From UBA1926 sp002337215 (GTDB lineage: Bacteria; Planctomycetota; Phycisphaerae; Phycisphaerales; UBA1924): a stretch of DNA of 64,000 nt. Each line of letters begins with the position of its first letter. The first letter of the stretch is position 1. Below, piece by piece: positions 1-8,467 of the stretch. The stretch lies in NCBI GenBank assembly GCA_963973795.1, contig CAXBAF010000003.1, positions 1-64,000 of the forward strand, given 5' to 3'. The position numbers and the translations under genes are program-made. The notes under the pieces are model-generated. The model was not told where the DNA came from. It did no database searches and saw nothing but the letters and a program-made list of their open reading frames with translations.

Positions 1-83
1 GACTCCCGGGGCGGGGTGGTTCTTCGCGCGTTCGGTGAGCCGGGAACGACGGGTACGCTCGGCAGCGCCCGCGATTCCGTCGA

Positions 84-1484
84 TCAGGGGCAGCCCGCGA
101 GGAAGGCGTCGACGAAGGCGTTGATGTCCGCGAGGTCGATCGACCCGTCGTCGTTCAGGTCCGCGTCAGGATCGAGCGTCGTAAACGCAACGAGAAACGC
201 GACGATATCCCCGAGATCGAGCAAATCGAACTCAAAGGCGAAGTCCGCGGCGTTGCAGGGAACGGGTATCTCGAAAAGATAGGCCGAGCCGGTTTCGGCA
301 TCATCACCGAACGCACCCACGATCGCCATGCCGTCGCTGACGCCCACGGCGAATCCGAACTGGTCATACCAGGTCGCGTCGCTCGCGATGAACTTGACGA
401 TGGGGTCCCCCGTGGTCGCGTCGAAGAGGTACGCGGAGCCGGATCCTGCACCGGCGTGGCGGTCCCAAAAGGCGCCGACGACCGCGAACGGGCCGCTGAT
501 GCCGACAGACGCGCCGAAGTAATGCGAAAGGGGGTCATCTACGGTCAACTTCGCGATCTGCGTGCCCGTCGTGGTGTCGAAGAGGTACGCCGAGCGGGCT
601 CCTTGGCCCATACCGAACTCTCGGGTCGCGCCGATAATCGCGGTGGTTCCGTTGATGGCGACGGAGTAGCCGAATCCATCCCCCGGAGCCGCGTCGTCGG
701 CGGTGAGTTTCGCGATCTGCTCGCCCGAGACAGCATCGAAGAGATACGCCGCACCCGATCCATCCCCCGCGTCGTCGTCCAGACTGGAACCGACGATCAC
801 GGTGGTGCCGCTCACGGCGACGCACATCCCGAACCGTTCGCCCGGTTCGGCGTCGTTCGCGGTGAGCTTCGCGATCTGTTCGCCCTCGGTGAGATCGAAG
901 AGGTACGCGGAGCCGGATTCAGCGCCCGCGTCGTCGTCGCCCATCGCCCCGACGACCGCGACGGCGCCGCTGATCGCGACGGAGAATCCAAACCAGTCCT
1001 GCGCTGCGGCATCGTCCGCGGTGAGCCTTCCGATCTGGAGACCCGTCACGGTGTCGAAGAGGTAGGCCGAACCGGCGTCTTCGCCCGCGGCGTCGCTCCC
1101 CCAGGCGCCGACGATCGCGGTGGTGCCGCTGATGGCGACGGACCGGCCGAACCGGTCGCCAGGCGCGGTGTCCAGGGCGGTGAGCGTCGCGGTCTGGTTG
1201 CCGGTGACGGTGTCGAACAGGTACGAGGACCCGGCGCCCATTCCGAGGTCGCCGTCGAGAGGCGCGCCGACGATCGCCGTGCCGCCGCTCATCGCTACGG
1301 AATTGCCGAACAGATCACCGGCGAGTGTGTCGCTCGCCCGAATCTTGAGATCCTCGTCTATGACCTGACCGGTCGCGGGCACAGCGAGGAGCGCGGAGGC
1401 CCCCGCGGTGAAGACCCTCCACACCCGATTCGATGCTCGCCGTCGGCCGACCTCCAGCGCAACGCTCCCGCCTCGTGTTGTCAT
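84..1484 (-). CDS. Secreted FG-GAP repeat protein with C-terminal GC-type dockerin
   Basis: A 466-residue protein starts with a basic stretch and a hydrophobic segment ending near ATGQ (about residues 26-40), which looks like a signal peptide. About seven repeats of roughly 55 residues follow (about 45-400). Each carries a 'DxFGxSVAISG' phrase, an 'AIVGA' strand and a 'GSAYLFD' phrase, typical of FG-GAP / beta-propeller repeats. Residues 405-466 hold two dockerin-like segments (LDLGDIVAFLVAF; DLNDDGSIDLADINAFVDAF) and end in GCP, the Phycisphaerales GC-type dockerin. The start is supported by AGGAG about 6 bases upstream and a good promoter at 1556-1585. The likely role is an extracellular or surface-bound beta-propeller protein; its ligand is unknown. 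No enzyme motif is visible. Confidence 0.85.
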   Translation of the reverse strand: MTTRGGSVALEVGRRRASNRVWRVFTAGASALLAVPATGQVIDEDLKIRASDTLAGDLFGNSVAMSGGTAIVGAPLDGDLGMGAGSSYLFDTVTGNQTATLTALDTAPGDRFGRSVAISGTTAIVGAWGSDAAGEDAGSAYLFDTVTGLQIGRLTADDAAAQDWFGFSVAISGAVAVVGAMGDDDAGAESGSAYLFDLTEGEQIAKLTANDAEPGERFGMCVAVSGTTVIVGSSLDDDAGDGSGAAYLFDAVSGEQIAKLTADDAAPGDGFGYSVAINGTTAIIGATREFGMGQGARSAYLFDTTTGTQIAKLTVDDPLSHYFGASVGISGPFAVVGAFWDRHAGAGSGSAYLFDATTGDPIVKFIASDATWYDQFGFAVGVSDGMAIVGAFGDDAETGSAYLFEIPVPCNAADFAFEFDLLDLGDIVAFLVAFTTLDPDADLNDDGSIDLADINAFVDAFLAGCP

Positions 1485-1555
1485 GAAGAGTCTCCTCGCG
1501 GATTTGTCGGACCACGGACGATTGCGACCGCCGCGTCTGCAACCGCTCGGATCCG

Positions 1556-1585
1556 ATCATAATTAATTACATTGCGTGCAGTCAA
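1556..1585 (-). promoter_or_regulatory. Sigma70-like promoter of the FG-GAP gene
   Basis: On the minus strand TTGACT (1580-1585) and TATGAT (1556-1561) are 18 bases apart. Transcription would start near 1549, giving a leader of about 65 bases before the start codon at 1484. The surrounding AT-rich stretch stands out in this GC-rich sequence. Confidence 0.6.
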
Positions 1586-1727
1586 ATAAGTACCCATCCT
1601 CGTCCAGAAAAGGATGTCATGGGACGCTCTGCCAGAGCGAATGAGATGGCGGATTGCGTTGAGGCAATCGGTCGAGGTTCGATGATCGACGGAAACGAAT
1701 CGTCCCGAGTGAGTGCTCGTGACACGT

Positions 1728-2798
1728 TCAACGCCGGTACCCGATCGGGTGCTCGACGGCGGCGTACACCTCGCGGAGCGCCGACATACCGAGGAAACCG
1801 GTCACCGCGAGGCACGCCATGATCGCGCCCTCTCCGGTGTGCCCGGCGCCGAAGAGCCAGCCGCATGCGTAGACGGGGAGCCAGAGCGAGCCGTACCGGT
1901 TGATCTTTTCGGCGGTTCGCGGGCCCATCCCCAGCCTGCGGATCCGGCGGACGACCACGACGATGAAGACGACCGCGAGAACGGAGACGATGATGGGGCC
2001 CGCGCGCCCGACCCAGTCGGGCCAGAGCACGTCGAGGCCGAACCCGCGCGTCGTTTCCGTGACCAGTGCACCGCCCGCTTCGCCCGAGTCGGACGGGGTC
2101 GCGGTGTCGCCTGATCGTCCCGCGGCGAGCCCGGCGAGGACCGCCGCCCAGAACGCCCAGCCCAGGATCGCGGCGAAGACCGCGCGCGGCGTCAGCGGGG
2201 GGGCTCGTCGGCCCACCACGTGCGCCACCCCGCTCACGAGCAGCGCGTGCGTCATCACGAGGAGCACGGGCCACAGAAAGCGGAGTTGGATATTGGGCAC
2301 GATCATGTGCCCCGTGTAGATCAGGGCCAGGAGCACGAGCCCGAACCCCGGGATGAACTTGCCCAGCGTGTTGAACCCCAGCACCGCGAGCGCGAGCGCG
2401 CACGTCAGCACCACGGCGGCTTGCCCGAACCACACGGCTCCGAGCGTCGCGATGATCAGCGAGAACGCGCCGACCGTTACCGCCGCGGAGGGGGAGACGA
2501 GCCCCTCGGCGATCGGGCGGTCCCGCCGCATCGCCCGATCGCGCGTCGTGTCCATCACGTCGTTCAGGCAGGCACCGAACGCGTAGAGCCCGGCGGCCGC
2601 GGCTGCGCCCGCCAAGAGATCGATCCAGATCGGGCCCAGCTCTCGCCCGGTCGCGACCAGCACGGCCCGTTCCTCCTCGGTCGCCCTCGTCCAGAGGATC
2701 ACGAACCACGCGTTCGCGACGGCCGCGAACGCCGAACTCACCCGCGTCAGACGGAGCACCGGGGCGATGCGGGCAAACTGGGCGGAAATCGGTCTCAT
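1728..2798 (-). CDS. UbiA-family prenyltransferase
   Basis: Integral membrane protein of 356 residues when begun at the ATG at 2798 (MRPISAQ); the frame runs further upstream, but that extension is not protein-like. It carries the UbiA Asp-rich prenyl-diphosphate motif NDVMDTTRDRAMRRDRP near residue 80, and about eight hydrophobic segments. A soluble loop near residues 210-240 (TPSDSGEAGG) is unusual but lies between helices. UbiA enzymes attach a polyprenyl chain to an aromatic or other acceptor, as in quinone, haem O, chlorophyll or lipid synthesis. The acceptor cannot be told from sequence. The gene is divergent from ribH, 124 bases away. No clear ribosome binding site precedes the start. 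Confidence 0.82.
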   Translation of the reverse strand: MRPISAQFARIAPVLRLTRVSSAFAAVANAWFVILWTRATEEERAVLVATGRELGPIWIDLLAGAAAAAGLYAFGACLNDVMDTTRDRAMRRDRPIAEGLVSPSAAVTVGAFSLIIATLGAVWFGQAAVVLTCALALAVLGFNTLGKFIPGFGLVLLALIYTGHMIVPNIQLRFLWPVLLVMTHALLVSGVAHVVGRRAPPLTPRAVFAAILGWAFWAAVLAGLAAGRSGDTATPSDSGEAGGALVTETTRGFGLDVLWPDWVGRAGPIIVSVLAVVFIVVVVRRIRRLGMGPRTAEKINRYGSLWLPVYACGWLFGAGHTGEGAIMACLAVTGFLGMSALREVYAAVEHPIGYRR

Positions 2799-2922
2799 GG
2801 TGTGCTCAGAAATTCGCGACACGTTCGGGGTGGCCGGCACGGCTCGCCCCCGGAGAAACAGTCGAGAAACGTGGGGCACGCGACGGGGCGGTGCTCGCCC
2901 GCCACCCTACCATCCCGACCCG

Positions 2923-3528
2923 ATGGCAGCACCCGCCCCCCACAACCGGACCGACTCGCTCACCGCCGGCCCACCCCGCGTGTGCATCGTCGTGAGCCGA
3001 TACAACGACGCGGTCACGGGTTCTATGCGCGCCGCCGCGGAGGCCGCGTATGCGAGCCGCTTCGCTGGGCGCGACGACCTGTACCTGGGCATCGTCGAGG
3101 CTCCCGGGGCGTATGAGCTGACCGCCTTGTCCGCCGCGGCGATCGAGAGCGGGGCGTACGAGGGCGTCGTCGCGCTGGGGTGCGTGATCCGCGGGGAGAC
3201 CGACCACGATCGGTATATTTCCCAGGCGGTCGCGAGCGGGCTCACGACCCTGTCCCTCCAGTCCGGCGTTCCCGTCGCGTTCGGCGTCATCACGGCCAAC
3301 ACCCGCGAGCAGGCGATCGCCCGCGCGGGCGGGACCGACGGGCAGCAGCCGGGGACCGGTCAACAACTCGGCAACAAGGGCACCGAGGCAATGGACGCGT
3401 TGCTCGACACCATCGATGCCGCCCGGCATCTCTATGACACCGCGGCGGACGGCGTCCCCGCGAATTTCTCGCTCTCCAGAACACCGACCGACAAGACGGG
3501 CGCCCCCGCGTCCGCCGGGAGTTCCTGA
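2923..3528 (+). CDS. ribH: 6,7-dimethyl-8-ribityllumazine synthase
   Basis: Condenses 5-amino-6-ribitylaminouracil with 3,4-dihydroxy-2-butanone 4-phosphate, the penultimate step of riboflavin synthesis, in the cytoplasm. From the ATG at 2923 the protein has 201 residues, longer than the usual ~155 because of an N-terminal extension and a C-terminal tail. Family landmarks are visible: the IVVSRYND strand near residue 24, PGAYELT near 62, the GCVIRGETDHDRYIS segment near 85-100, and FGVITANTREQAIAR near 122-136. The catalytic His of the family lies in the TDHDR segment. It is followed by nusB only three bases after its stop, the widely conserved ribH-nusB pair. No FMN riboswitch was recognised upstream. 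Confidence 0.93.
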   Translation: MAAPAPHNRTDSLTAGPPRVCIVVSRYNDAVTGSMRAAAEAAYASRFAGRDDLYLGIVEAPGAYELTALSAAAIESGAYEGVVALGCVIRGETDHDRYISQAVASGLTTLSLQSGVPVAFGVITANTREQAIARAGGTDGQQPGTGQQLGNKGTEAMDALLDTIDAARHLYDTAADGVPANFSLSRTPTDKTGAPASAGSS

Positions 3529-3531
3529 TTC

Positions 3532-4155
3532 ATGGCGACCCCCTCTGACATCCGCCGCCTCGCGCTGGTGGCGCTCTACCAGTTCGACGCCCGCCCCGAC
3601 GACGACCGGGCGCAGATGCGCAAGGCGCTCTCCGAGACGGTTCTTCACAGCATCGACGAGACGATGCACGAAGAAGAGGGGCTCCTGTTCCTCACTCCCA
3701 AAGAGCCGTTCAACGAGCGGGACGAGCGCCGGGCGTTCGACCTCGCCCAGGACGCGTTCGCCGCCCGAGGGTCGGCAGACCGGGAGTTCGAAACCCTCGC
3801 CCCCGAGTGGCCTACCCGCCGGCTCGCGCCGATCGACCGCACGATTCTCAGGCTCGCCCACTTCGAGATGAACTCGGGCCGCACGCCTCCGAAGGTCGCG
3901 ATCAACGAGGCGATCGAGCTCGCGAAGTCGTTCAGCACCGAGAAATCCCCGGCGTTTATCAACGGGCTGCTCAGCAAGGTGCTCAAGCGGCTGCAGGCCG
4001 AGGCCGCCGGCGAGACGTCCGCAGCGAGCCCCGAGCCCGTCCCTGTTGAGCATCACGCCGACGCGTTCACCGATGCCGATCTTGAGGCCCACGACCGCGC
4101 GATCGAGCAGGCGGACGCGGTCGAGGACGCCAACACAGAGCGTGCGGAGGGCTGA
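3532..4155 (+). CDS. nusB: Transcription antitermination factor NusB
   Basis: RNA-binding all-helical protein that, with S10 (NusE), binds boxA in rRNA leaders and promotes antitermination. It has 207 residues against the usual ~140. The N-terminal RRLALVALYQFDA helix (about 9-21) and the C-terminal signature LAPIDRTILRLAHFEM (about 101-116), followed by PPKVAINEAIELAKSFS and SPAFINGLLSKVLKRL, are classic NusB. The extra length is an acidic, Glu/Asp/Ala-rich tail (about 160-207) with no recognised domain. It lies between ribH and ftsY with gaps of three bases on each side, so the three genes are almost certainly cotranscribed. Confidence 0.92.
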   Translation: MATPSDIRRLALVALYQFDARPDDDRAQMRKALSETVLHSIDETMHEEEGLLFLTPKEPFNERDERRAFDLAQDAFAARGSADREFETLAPEWPTRRLAPIDRTILRLAHFEMNSGRTPPKVAINEAIELAKSFSTEKSPAFINGLLSKVLKRLQAEAAGETSAASPEPVPVEHHADAFTDADLEAHDRAIEQADAVEDANTERAEG

Positions 4156-4158
4156 GCC

Positions 4159-5082
4159 GTGGGCCTGTTCAAGTCCGTTGTCGGCAAGCTCAAGAAGGGC
4201 CTTGATCGCACCCGCGAGTCGTTCGTGGGCGGGCTCCGTTCGATGCTCAGCGGGCGCACGCTCGACGACGCGCTGATCGATGATCTCGAGCGCGCGCTGA
4301 TCCAGGCCGATGTGGGTGTTGCCACGACCCAGACCCTCATCAAGTCCATCCGCGCCGATTACAAAGCCGGCAGGCTCACCAGGGGCGAGGATGTCCTCGA
4401 CTATCTCAAGACCGAGCTGAAGACCCGCTGGCCCGCCGCCGACCGCGAGCTCACGTTCGCCGAGACCGGGCCGACCGTCATCCTCGTCACCGGGGTCAAC
4501 GGCGCGGGCAAGACCACCAGCATCGCCAAGCTTTGCGGCCAGCTCCGATCCGAGAACAAGACGGTCCTGCTCGGGGCGTGCGATACGTTCCGAGCGGGTG
4601 CTGTTCGGCAACTCGAGATCTGGGCCGAGCGGCTCGGCGTCGAGGTCGTCAAGGGCCAGCAGGGGGGCGACCCCGCGGCGGTCGCGTTCGACGCGTGCAG
4701 CGCCGCCAAGAGCCGGGGCGTGGACGTCCTCATCCTCGACACCGCGGGCCGGCTGCACACCCAGGACCCGCTGATGCGGCAGCTCACCAAGATCCGCTCG
4801 GTCGCCGCCAAGCAGATCGAGGGTGCGCCCCACGAAACATTGCTGGTTCTTGATGCGACCGCCGGTCAGAACGCGCTGCGTCAGGCCGAGGAGTTTGGGC
4901 AGGCCGCGGGCGTGACGGGGATCTTCCTCGCCAAGCTCGACGGGACGGCGAAGGGCGGGATCGTGGTGGCGATCCGCGAGGCGACGGATATCCCCGTCAA
5001 GTTCGTGGGCGTGGGCGAGACCCCCGACGACATCGAGCCGTTCGACCCTTCGAATTTCGTCGAGGCGATGTTCGCGGAATAA
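4159..5082 (+). CDS. ftsY: Signal recognition particle receptor FtsY
   Basis: SRP GTPase that docks ribosome-SRP complexes at the inner membrane for cotranslational insertion. The start is GTG at 4159, three bases after the nusB stop. The 307 residues cover an N domain (about 1-100, with LDDALIDDLERALIQADVG) and a G domain: G1 TGVNGAGKTTSIAK (about 111-124), the DTFRAGAVRQLEIWAERL insertion-box region, G3 DTAGR near 194, G4-type TKLDGTAKGG near 253-262, and the C-terminal PDDIEPFDPSNFVEAMF. The acidic A domain of E. coli FtsY is absent, as in many bacteria. Confidence 0.95.
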   Translation: MGLFKSVVGKLKKGLDRTRESFVGGLRSMLSGRTLDDALIDDLERALIQADVGVATTQTLIKSIRADYKAGRLTRGEDVLDYLKTELKTRWPAADRELTFAETGPTVILVTGVNGAGKTTSIAKLCGQLRSENKTVLLGACDTFRAGAVRQLEIWAERLGVEVVKGQQGGDPAAVAFDACSAAKSRGVDVLILDTAGRLHTQDPLMRQLTKIRSVAAKQIEGAPHETLLVLDATAGQNALRQAEEFGQAAGVTGIFLAKLDGTAKGGIVVAIREATDIPVKFVGVGETPDDIEPFDPSNFVEAMFAE

Positions 5083-5115
5083 CCGCCCCTCGTGCATATG
5101 GCCGCGGCAGGTCCG

Positions 5116-5145
5116 TTGGATCGCCGGCCCAGAACCGGCTATCCT
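5116..5145 (+). promoter_or_regulatory. Putative promoter of the tRNA-Ser gene
   Basis: TTGGAT (5116-5121) and TATCCT (5140-5145) are separated by 18 bases and end 29 bases before the first base of the tRNA. The tRNA therefore probably has its own promoter instead of being part of the ribH-nusB-ftsY transcript. Confidence 0.5.
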
Positions 5146-5174
5146 TCGCCCTGCCCGGAATTGACCGGGCCCCC

Positions 5175-5264
5175 GGAGCGGTGCCCGAGAGGCTGAAGGG
5201 GACGGATTGCTAATCCGTTGTACTGGTATTGCCGGTACCGAGGGTTCGAATCCCTCTCGCTCCG
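5175..5264 (+). tRNA. tRNA-Ser, anticodon GCU
   Basis: A 90-base class II tRNA. Acceptor GGAGCGG (5175-5181) pairs with TCGCTCC (5257-5263) with one G-U pair; the discriminator is G5264. The anticodon loop is TTGCTAA with GCT at 5209-5211, reading AGC/AGU serine codons. A long variable arm (TACTGGTATTGCCGGTA), as expected for serine, is followed by a T stem GAGGG/CCCTC around loop TTCGAAT. The 3' CCA is not encoded. Confidence 0.95.
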
Positions 5265-5770
5265 CTTTCCTGATTGATACGACCGCATGGTTTCACTCGG
5301 CTCGGGCCTGATTGGCCTGTTCTTCGAGAACGATCCCGCTTTTGCCGAAACGCAGAGTCGCGTCCTTTGGAGACCGAGGGCGGTGATTCTGCTGATGCGG
5401 GCCGAGTGTCCCTCAGGGCAATTTCGGCGGTTCCAGACCCCCTGAGCGGTCCACCCGGGTGAGGGATGACCGAACAAAGGCAGGCTGAGTCTCGCCGCAG
5501 CCTGGCGGGGCCCACGATTTCTCAGCACCATCACGCAACGCTGTTTGGCCCGAGGAATCGGGCTTGGCACGCCCATGTCGCTCGTCCGATAGTGCAATGG
5601 TCACAAAGAGCCACCTTGAATCTGCCTTTCGACCGAGGATTGCCCCGGCGCACAAGGTATCCTCGTCGAATTGAACTGAGGAGCCGGGGATGGACGGATG
5701 CGGGCCAGTCGTTTTGGTCGCTGACGAGAGAATCATCGCCGATCGCGCCGGCCTTTTGGAGAACTGAAGA
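5265..5770. other. Intergenic stretch with no convincing gene
   Basis: About 500 bases between the tRNA and the protease gene. Several short open frames exist on both strands, but none has a family resemblance, a ribosome binding site or the third-position GC pattern of its neighbours. No terminator hairpin was found after the tRNA. The last part must hold the protease promoter, but no clear -35/-10 pair was found. Confidence 0.4.
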
Positions 5771-8179
5771 ATGACGAGCAAGAGAGTGACGGGGACGGTA
5801 CTGGTATGCGGCCTGTGGATGAGCGGCCTGTGCGTCGCGGACGAGGCGACCGTCCGGACACATTTGTCGAGCGGCGAGTCTACCGCCTATCTGCAACAGG
5901 GCGACTTCCGCATCGAGGTGACGGAACACGGGAAACGTGCGCCCTCGGACGCGATCGTGTTTCAGAAGTACATCGGTGATCTCCCGCTCCACGGCGGACT
6001 GGTCTTCGTGGTCGAGAACGCTGATGGGACAGTGTCGCGGGTCTTCGACGATCCGACGGAGAACCTGGTGCTGCGTCGGGGTCCCGTGAACATCGGGCGG
6101 GACGTCGCGGTGAACATCGTCGAGGGGGCCTTGCCCCACGCGATCGATTCGGTGGTCAAGCAGGTCTGGTTCAGAACGGGAGACCAAGCCGTCCTGGCCT
6201 GGGAGGTCACGACCTCGCTGGCGGACCTCGGGATGGCGGCGAGCCCCACGCACTTCGAGGCGGTGATCGACGCGGAGACCGGCGAGATCCTGTCGGAGCG
6301 TCAGATCGACACGAAGACCTACGAGCCGGGTTCGCCCGAGGCAGAGGACGGGGTCTTCCCCCGTATCGTGATCAACAACACGATCGGCGCCGCGGGCTCG
6401 CGGGCGTACGCGGCACCGTTCGACGCGGTTGTCGAGATCTCGGTCGGGTGCACCGGCACGCTGATCGCGCCGAACGTCATCCTGAGCGCGCGGCACTGCA
6501 GCGTCGGTGCGGGTGCGCTGATCGTGTTCGGCGACAACTCGAACAGCAGCGATTTCTCGGTGACGGTTCAGTCGTCGAGCCTGCCCGACGGGGGTGGCTC
6601 GCTGCTGGACGGCGGCGACGTGTCCATCCTCACGCTGACATCGCCGGTCCCTGCCAACATCGCCGAGCCCATGCGGCTGATCGACGAGACCGATGACCTC
6701 GAGGGCATGGTTTGCGCGACGCTCGGGTATGGGTGGAACGGGCTCGGCAGCAGCGGGCACGGGTTCAACGCCGACGGCTTCCGCTGGGGCGGCGAGAACA
6801 TCATCGATGTGTACGGCAGCCCGCCCGACCGGGCCGGCAGCAATATCATCTCGACCGACTTCGACAACGGCACCAGCGGCGCGAACCAGATCTTCGGCAG
6901 CAGCGCGACGCCGCTCGAGTTCGAGGCGACGACCGCGCCCGGAGACAGCGGTGGTCCGGTCATGGTCCAGTTCGGCAACGAGTGGGTCATCGCGGGCGTC
7001 CTCTCCGGCGGCACAACGAACACGAGCGTCTACGGAGACGTCTCCTGGTGGACGGGCACCGCGGTCTACCGCAACGCGATCGAGTTCGCGGGCGGTGAAT
7101 TCGTCACCGGGCTCGAGATCGAATTCCCGAGCCCCTTGCCCGACATCGTTTCCTCCGCGGGCGGCGACACGATCAGCGTCGAGATCGTTCCCTCGGATGT
7201 TGACCCCGTCGTCCCGGGCAGCGGGACGTTCCATGTTGATACCGGGGCCGGGTTCCAGCAGATCCCGCTCATGCCCCAATCCGCGACGAGCTTCACGGCC
7301 ACCTTCCCCGCGCCCGCCGAGTGCCCCACGAACGTCGAGTACTTCATCTCGTTCGATCTCGAATCGGGGGCCACGGTGACCGCCCCCTCGGGCGCGTCGC
7401 CGGGGTCGGCGAACCTCTTCCGCGCCTTGGCCGCGGACCAGGTGGACCTCGACGACCTGTACGACTTCGAGACCCCGGTCGGCTTCACGGCCGGCGCGCC
7501 CGGCGACAACGCCACGACCGGCATCTGGGTTCTCGTTGATCCGCGAGGCACGGATGCGCAGCCGGAGGACGACAACACCCCCTTCGGGACCCTCGCGTGG
7601 GTCACCGGCCAGGGGGCCTTCGGCGGCGGGCTCGGCGACAACGACGTCGACGGCGGCACCACGTCGCTGGTGAGCAACCAGATCGATCTGAGCGGCACTG
7701 AGTCCGCGTCGATCTCATACGCACGGTGGTATTCCAACAGCACCGGCGCCGCCCCGAACGCGGATGTCTTCGAGGTCTTCGTGTCCGACGACGACGGCCA
7801 GAGCTACACGCTCGTCGAAACGGTCGGCCCCACCGGGGCCGGGACATCGGGCGGCTGGATCGAGACCGGGTTCAATGTTGGCGATTTCGTCAACCTGACC
7901 TCGGCGATCCGCGTCAAGTTCGTCGCCAGCGACCTCGGCTCGGGCTCGATCGTGGAAGCGGGCATCGACGATGTGCGCATCCTCGGCGTTTCGTGCTCGG
8001 CGGATTCCTGCCCCGCCGACCTCGCTGAGCCGTTCGGCGTGCTCGATCTCGCGGACGTGCAGGTCTTCGTCACGGCGTTCACCTCCGGTGCACCGCTCGC
8101 CGACCTGAACGGAGACGGGATCTACGACCTCGCCGATCTCCAGGCGTTCGTCACCGCGTTCAATACGGGCTGCCCGTAA
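5771..8179 (+). CDS. Secreted trypsin-like serine protease with GC-type dockerin
   Basis: An 802-residue exported protein. Residues 1-23 are a signal peptide (VTGTVLVCGLWMSGLCVAD). Residues about 24-190 resemble a PepSY/FTP-like propeptide (AWEVTTSLADLG, FEAVIDAETGEILSERQ). A trypsin-fold domain follows at about 205-445 with the full triad: His242 in LSARHC, Asp283 in GGDVSIL and Ser393 in APGDSGGP. After a beta-rich linker, residues about 560-740 form a jelly-roll-like domain that begins DLYDFETP and ends GIDDVRIL. Residues 745-802 are a two-repeat dockerin (LDLADVQVFVTAF; DLNGDGIYDLADLQAFVTAF) ending GCP. GGAG lies about nine bases before the start. A strong terminator follows the stop, so this is a single-gene unit. 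Its substrate is not evident. Confidence 0.88.
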   Translation: MTSKRVTGTVLVCGLWMSGLCVADEATVRTHLSSGESTAYLQQGDFRIEVTEHGKRAPSDAIVFQKYIGDLPLHGGLVFVVENADGTVSRVFDDPTENLVLRRGPVNIGRDVAVNIVEGALPHAIDSVVKQVWFRTGDQAVLAWEVTTSLADLGMAASPTHFEAVIDAETGEILSERQIDTKTYEPGSPEAEDGVFPRIVINNTIGAAGSRAYAAPFDAVVEISVGCTGTLIAPNVILSARHCSVGAGALIVFGDNSNSSDFSVTVQSSSLPDGGGSLLDGGDVSILTLTSPVPANIAEPMRLIDETDDLEGMVCATLGYGWNGLGSSGHGFNADGFRWGGENIIDVYGSPPDRAGSNIISTDFDNGTSGANQIFGSSATPLEFEATTAPGDSGGPVMVQFGNEWVIAGVLSGGTTNTSVYGDVSWWTGTAVYRNAIEFAGGEFVTGLEIEFPSPLPDIVSSAGGDTISVEIVPSDVDPVVPGSGTFHVDTGAGFQQIPLMPQSATSFTATFPAPAECPTNVEYFISFDLESGATVTAPSGASPGSANLFRALAADQVDLDDLYDFETPVGFTAGAPGDNATTGIWVLVDPRGTDAQPEDDNTPFGTLAWVTGQGAFGGGLGDNDVDGGTTSLVSNQIDLSGTESASISYARWYSNSTGAAPNADVFEVFVSDDDGQSYTLVETVGPTGAGTSGGWIETGFNVGDFVNLTSAIRVKFVASDLGSGSIVEAGIDDVRILGVSCSADSCPADLAEPFGVLDLADVQVFVTAFTSGAPLADLNGDGIYDLADLQAFVTAFNTGCP

Positions 8180-8202
8180 CTTCTGACCGCTCGAATCACC
8201 CG

Positions 8203-8238
8203 ACGGCGGGCCTCCTCGGAGGCCCGCCGTTTTCTTTT
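8203..8238 (+). terminator. Intrinsic terminator of the protease gene
   Basis: A perfect 13-base inverted repeat (8203-8215 with 8218-8230, ACGGCGGGCCTCC and its complement) is followed by a T-rich run TTTCTTTT. It lies 23 bases after the protease stop. Confidence 0.9.
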
Positions 8239-8355
8239 GTCACAGCGGGGGAGTGGGGGGGGGAGCGGGGAGAGGTGTGTTGATCCTTCCGATCGGGTTC
8301 GGATCGAGATCGCCGTCTGCGATTCTCCGTTCAACGGGATGTCAACCCCATCTGC

Positions 8356-8382
8356 TTGTCAACCGCAGCGCGTGCTTTGTCA
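8356..8382 (+). promoter_or_regulatory. Paired TTGTCA boxes upstream of the first sulfatase
   Basis: CTTGTCA (TTGTCA at 8356-8361) and TTTGTCAGCG (TTGTCA at 8377-8382) are direct repeats 21 bases apart, 86-112 bases before the sulfatase start. A third copy, TTTGTCACAGCGG, lies at 8237-8242. Similar pairs precede the XylR-type gene and the pseudopilin gene. Candidate binding site of the XylR/AraC-type regulator; not proven. Confidence 0.35.
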
Positions 8383-8467
8383 GCGCCACTGCGGTGTCCG
8401 AACAGCCGCTATCTTCATCTGACCGGTTCCGGGCGTCACCAGCCCGACAACACGAGGAACGCTCCAC

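Noticed and set aside
1625..1639. Small hairpin CGCTCT-GCC-AGAGCG after the UbiA gene
   Set aside because: Only six base pairs and no adjacent T run on the minus strand; too weak to call a terminator.
2799..2922. Possible FMN riboswitch upstream of ribH
   Set aside because: The conserved FMN-element blocks and stem layout are not visible in this short divergent region.
2806..5097. Very long open frame on the minus strand opposite ribH-nusB-ftsY
   Set aside because: It is antisense to three clear conserved genes, is Arg/Gly/Asp-rich with no family resemblance, and is explained by high GC that removes stop codons.
5139..5597. 152-codon minus-strand frame across the tRNA-Ser
   Set aside because: It reads through the tRNA; the peptide contains the well-known spurious product of antisense tRNA (ERDSNPRYRQYQYNG-type).
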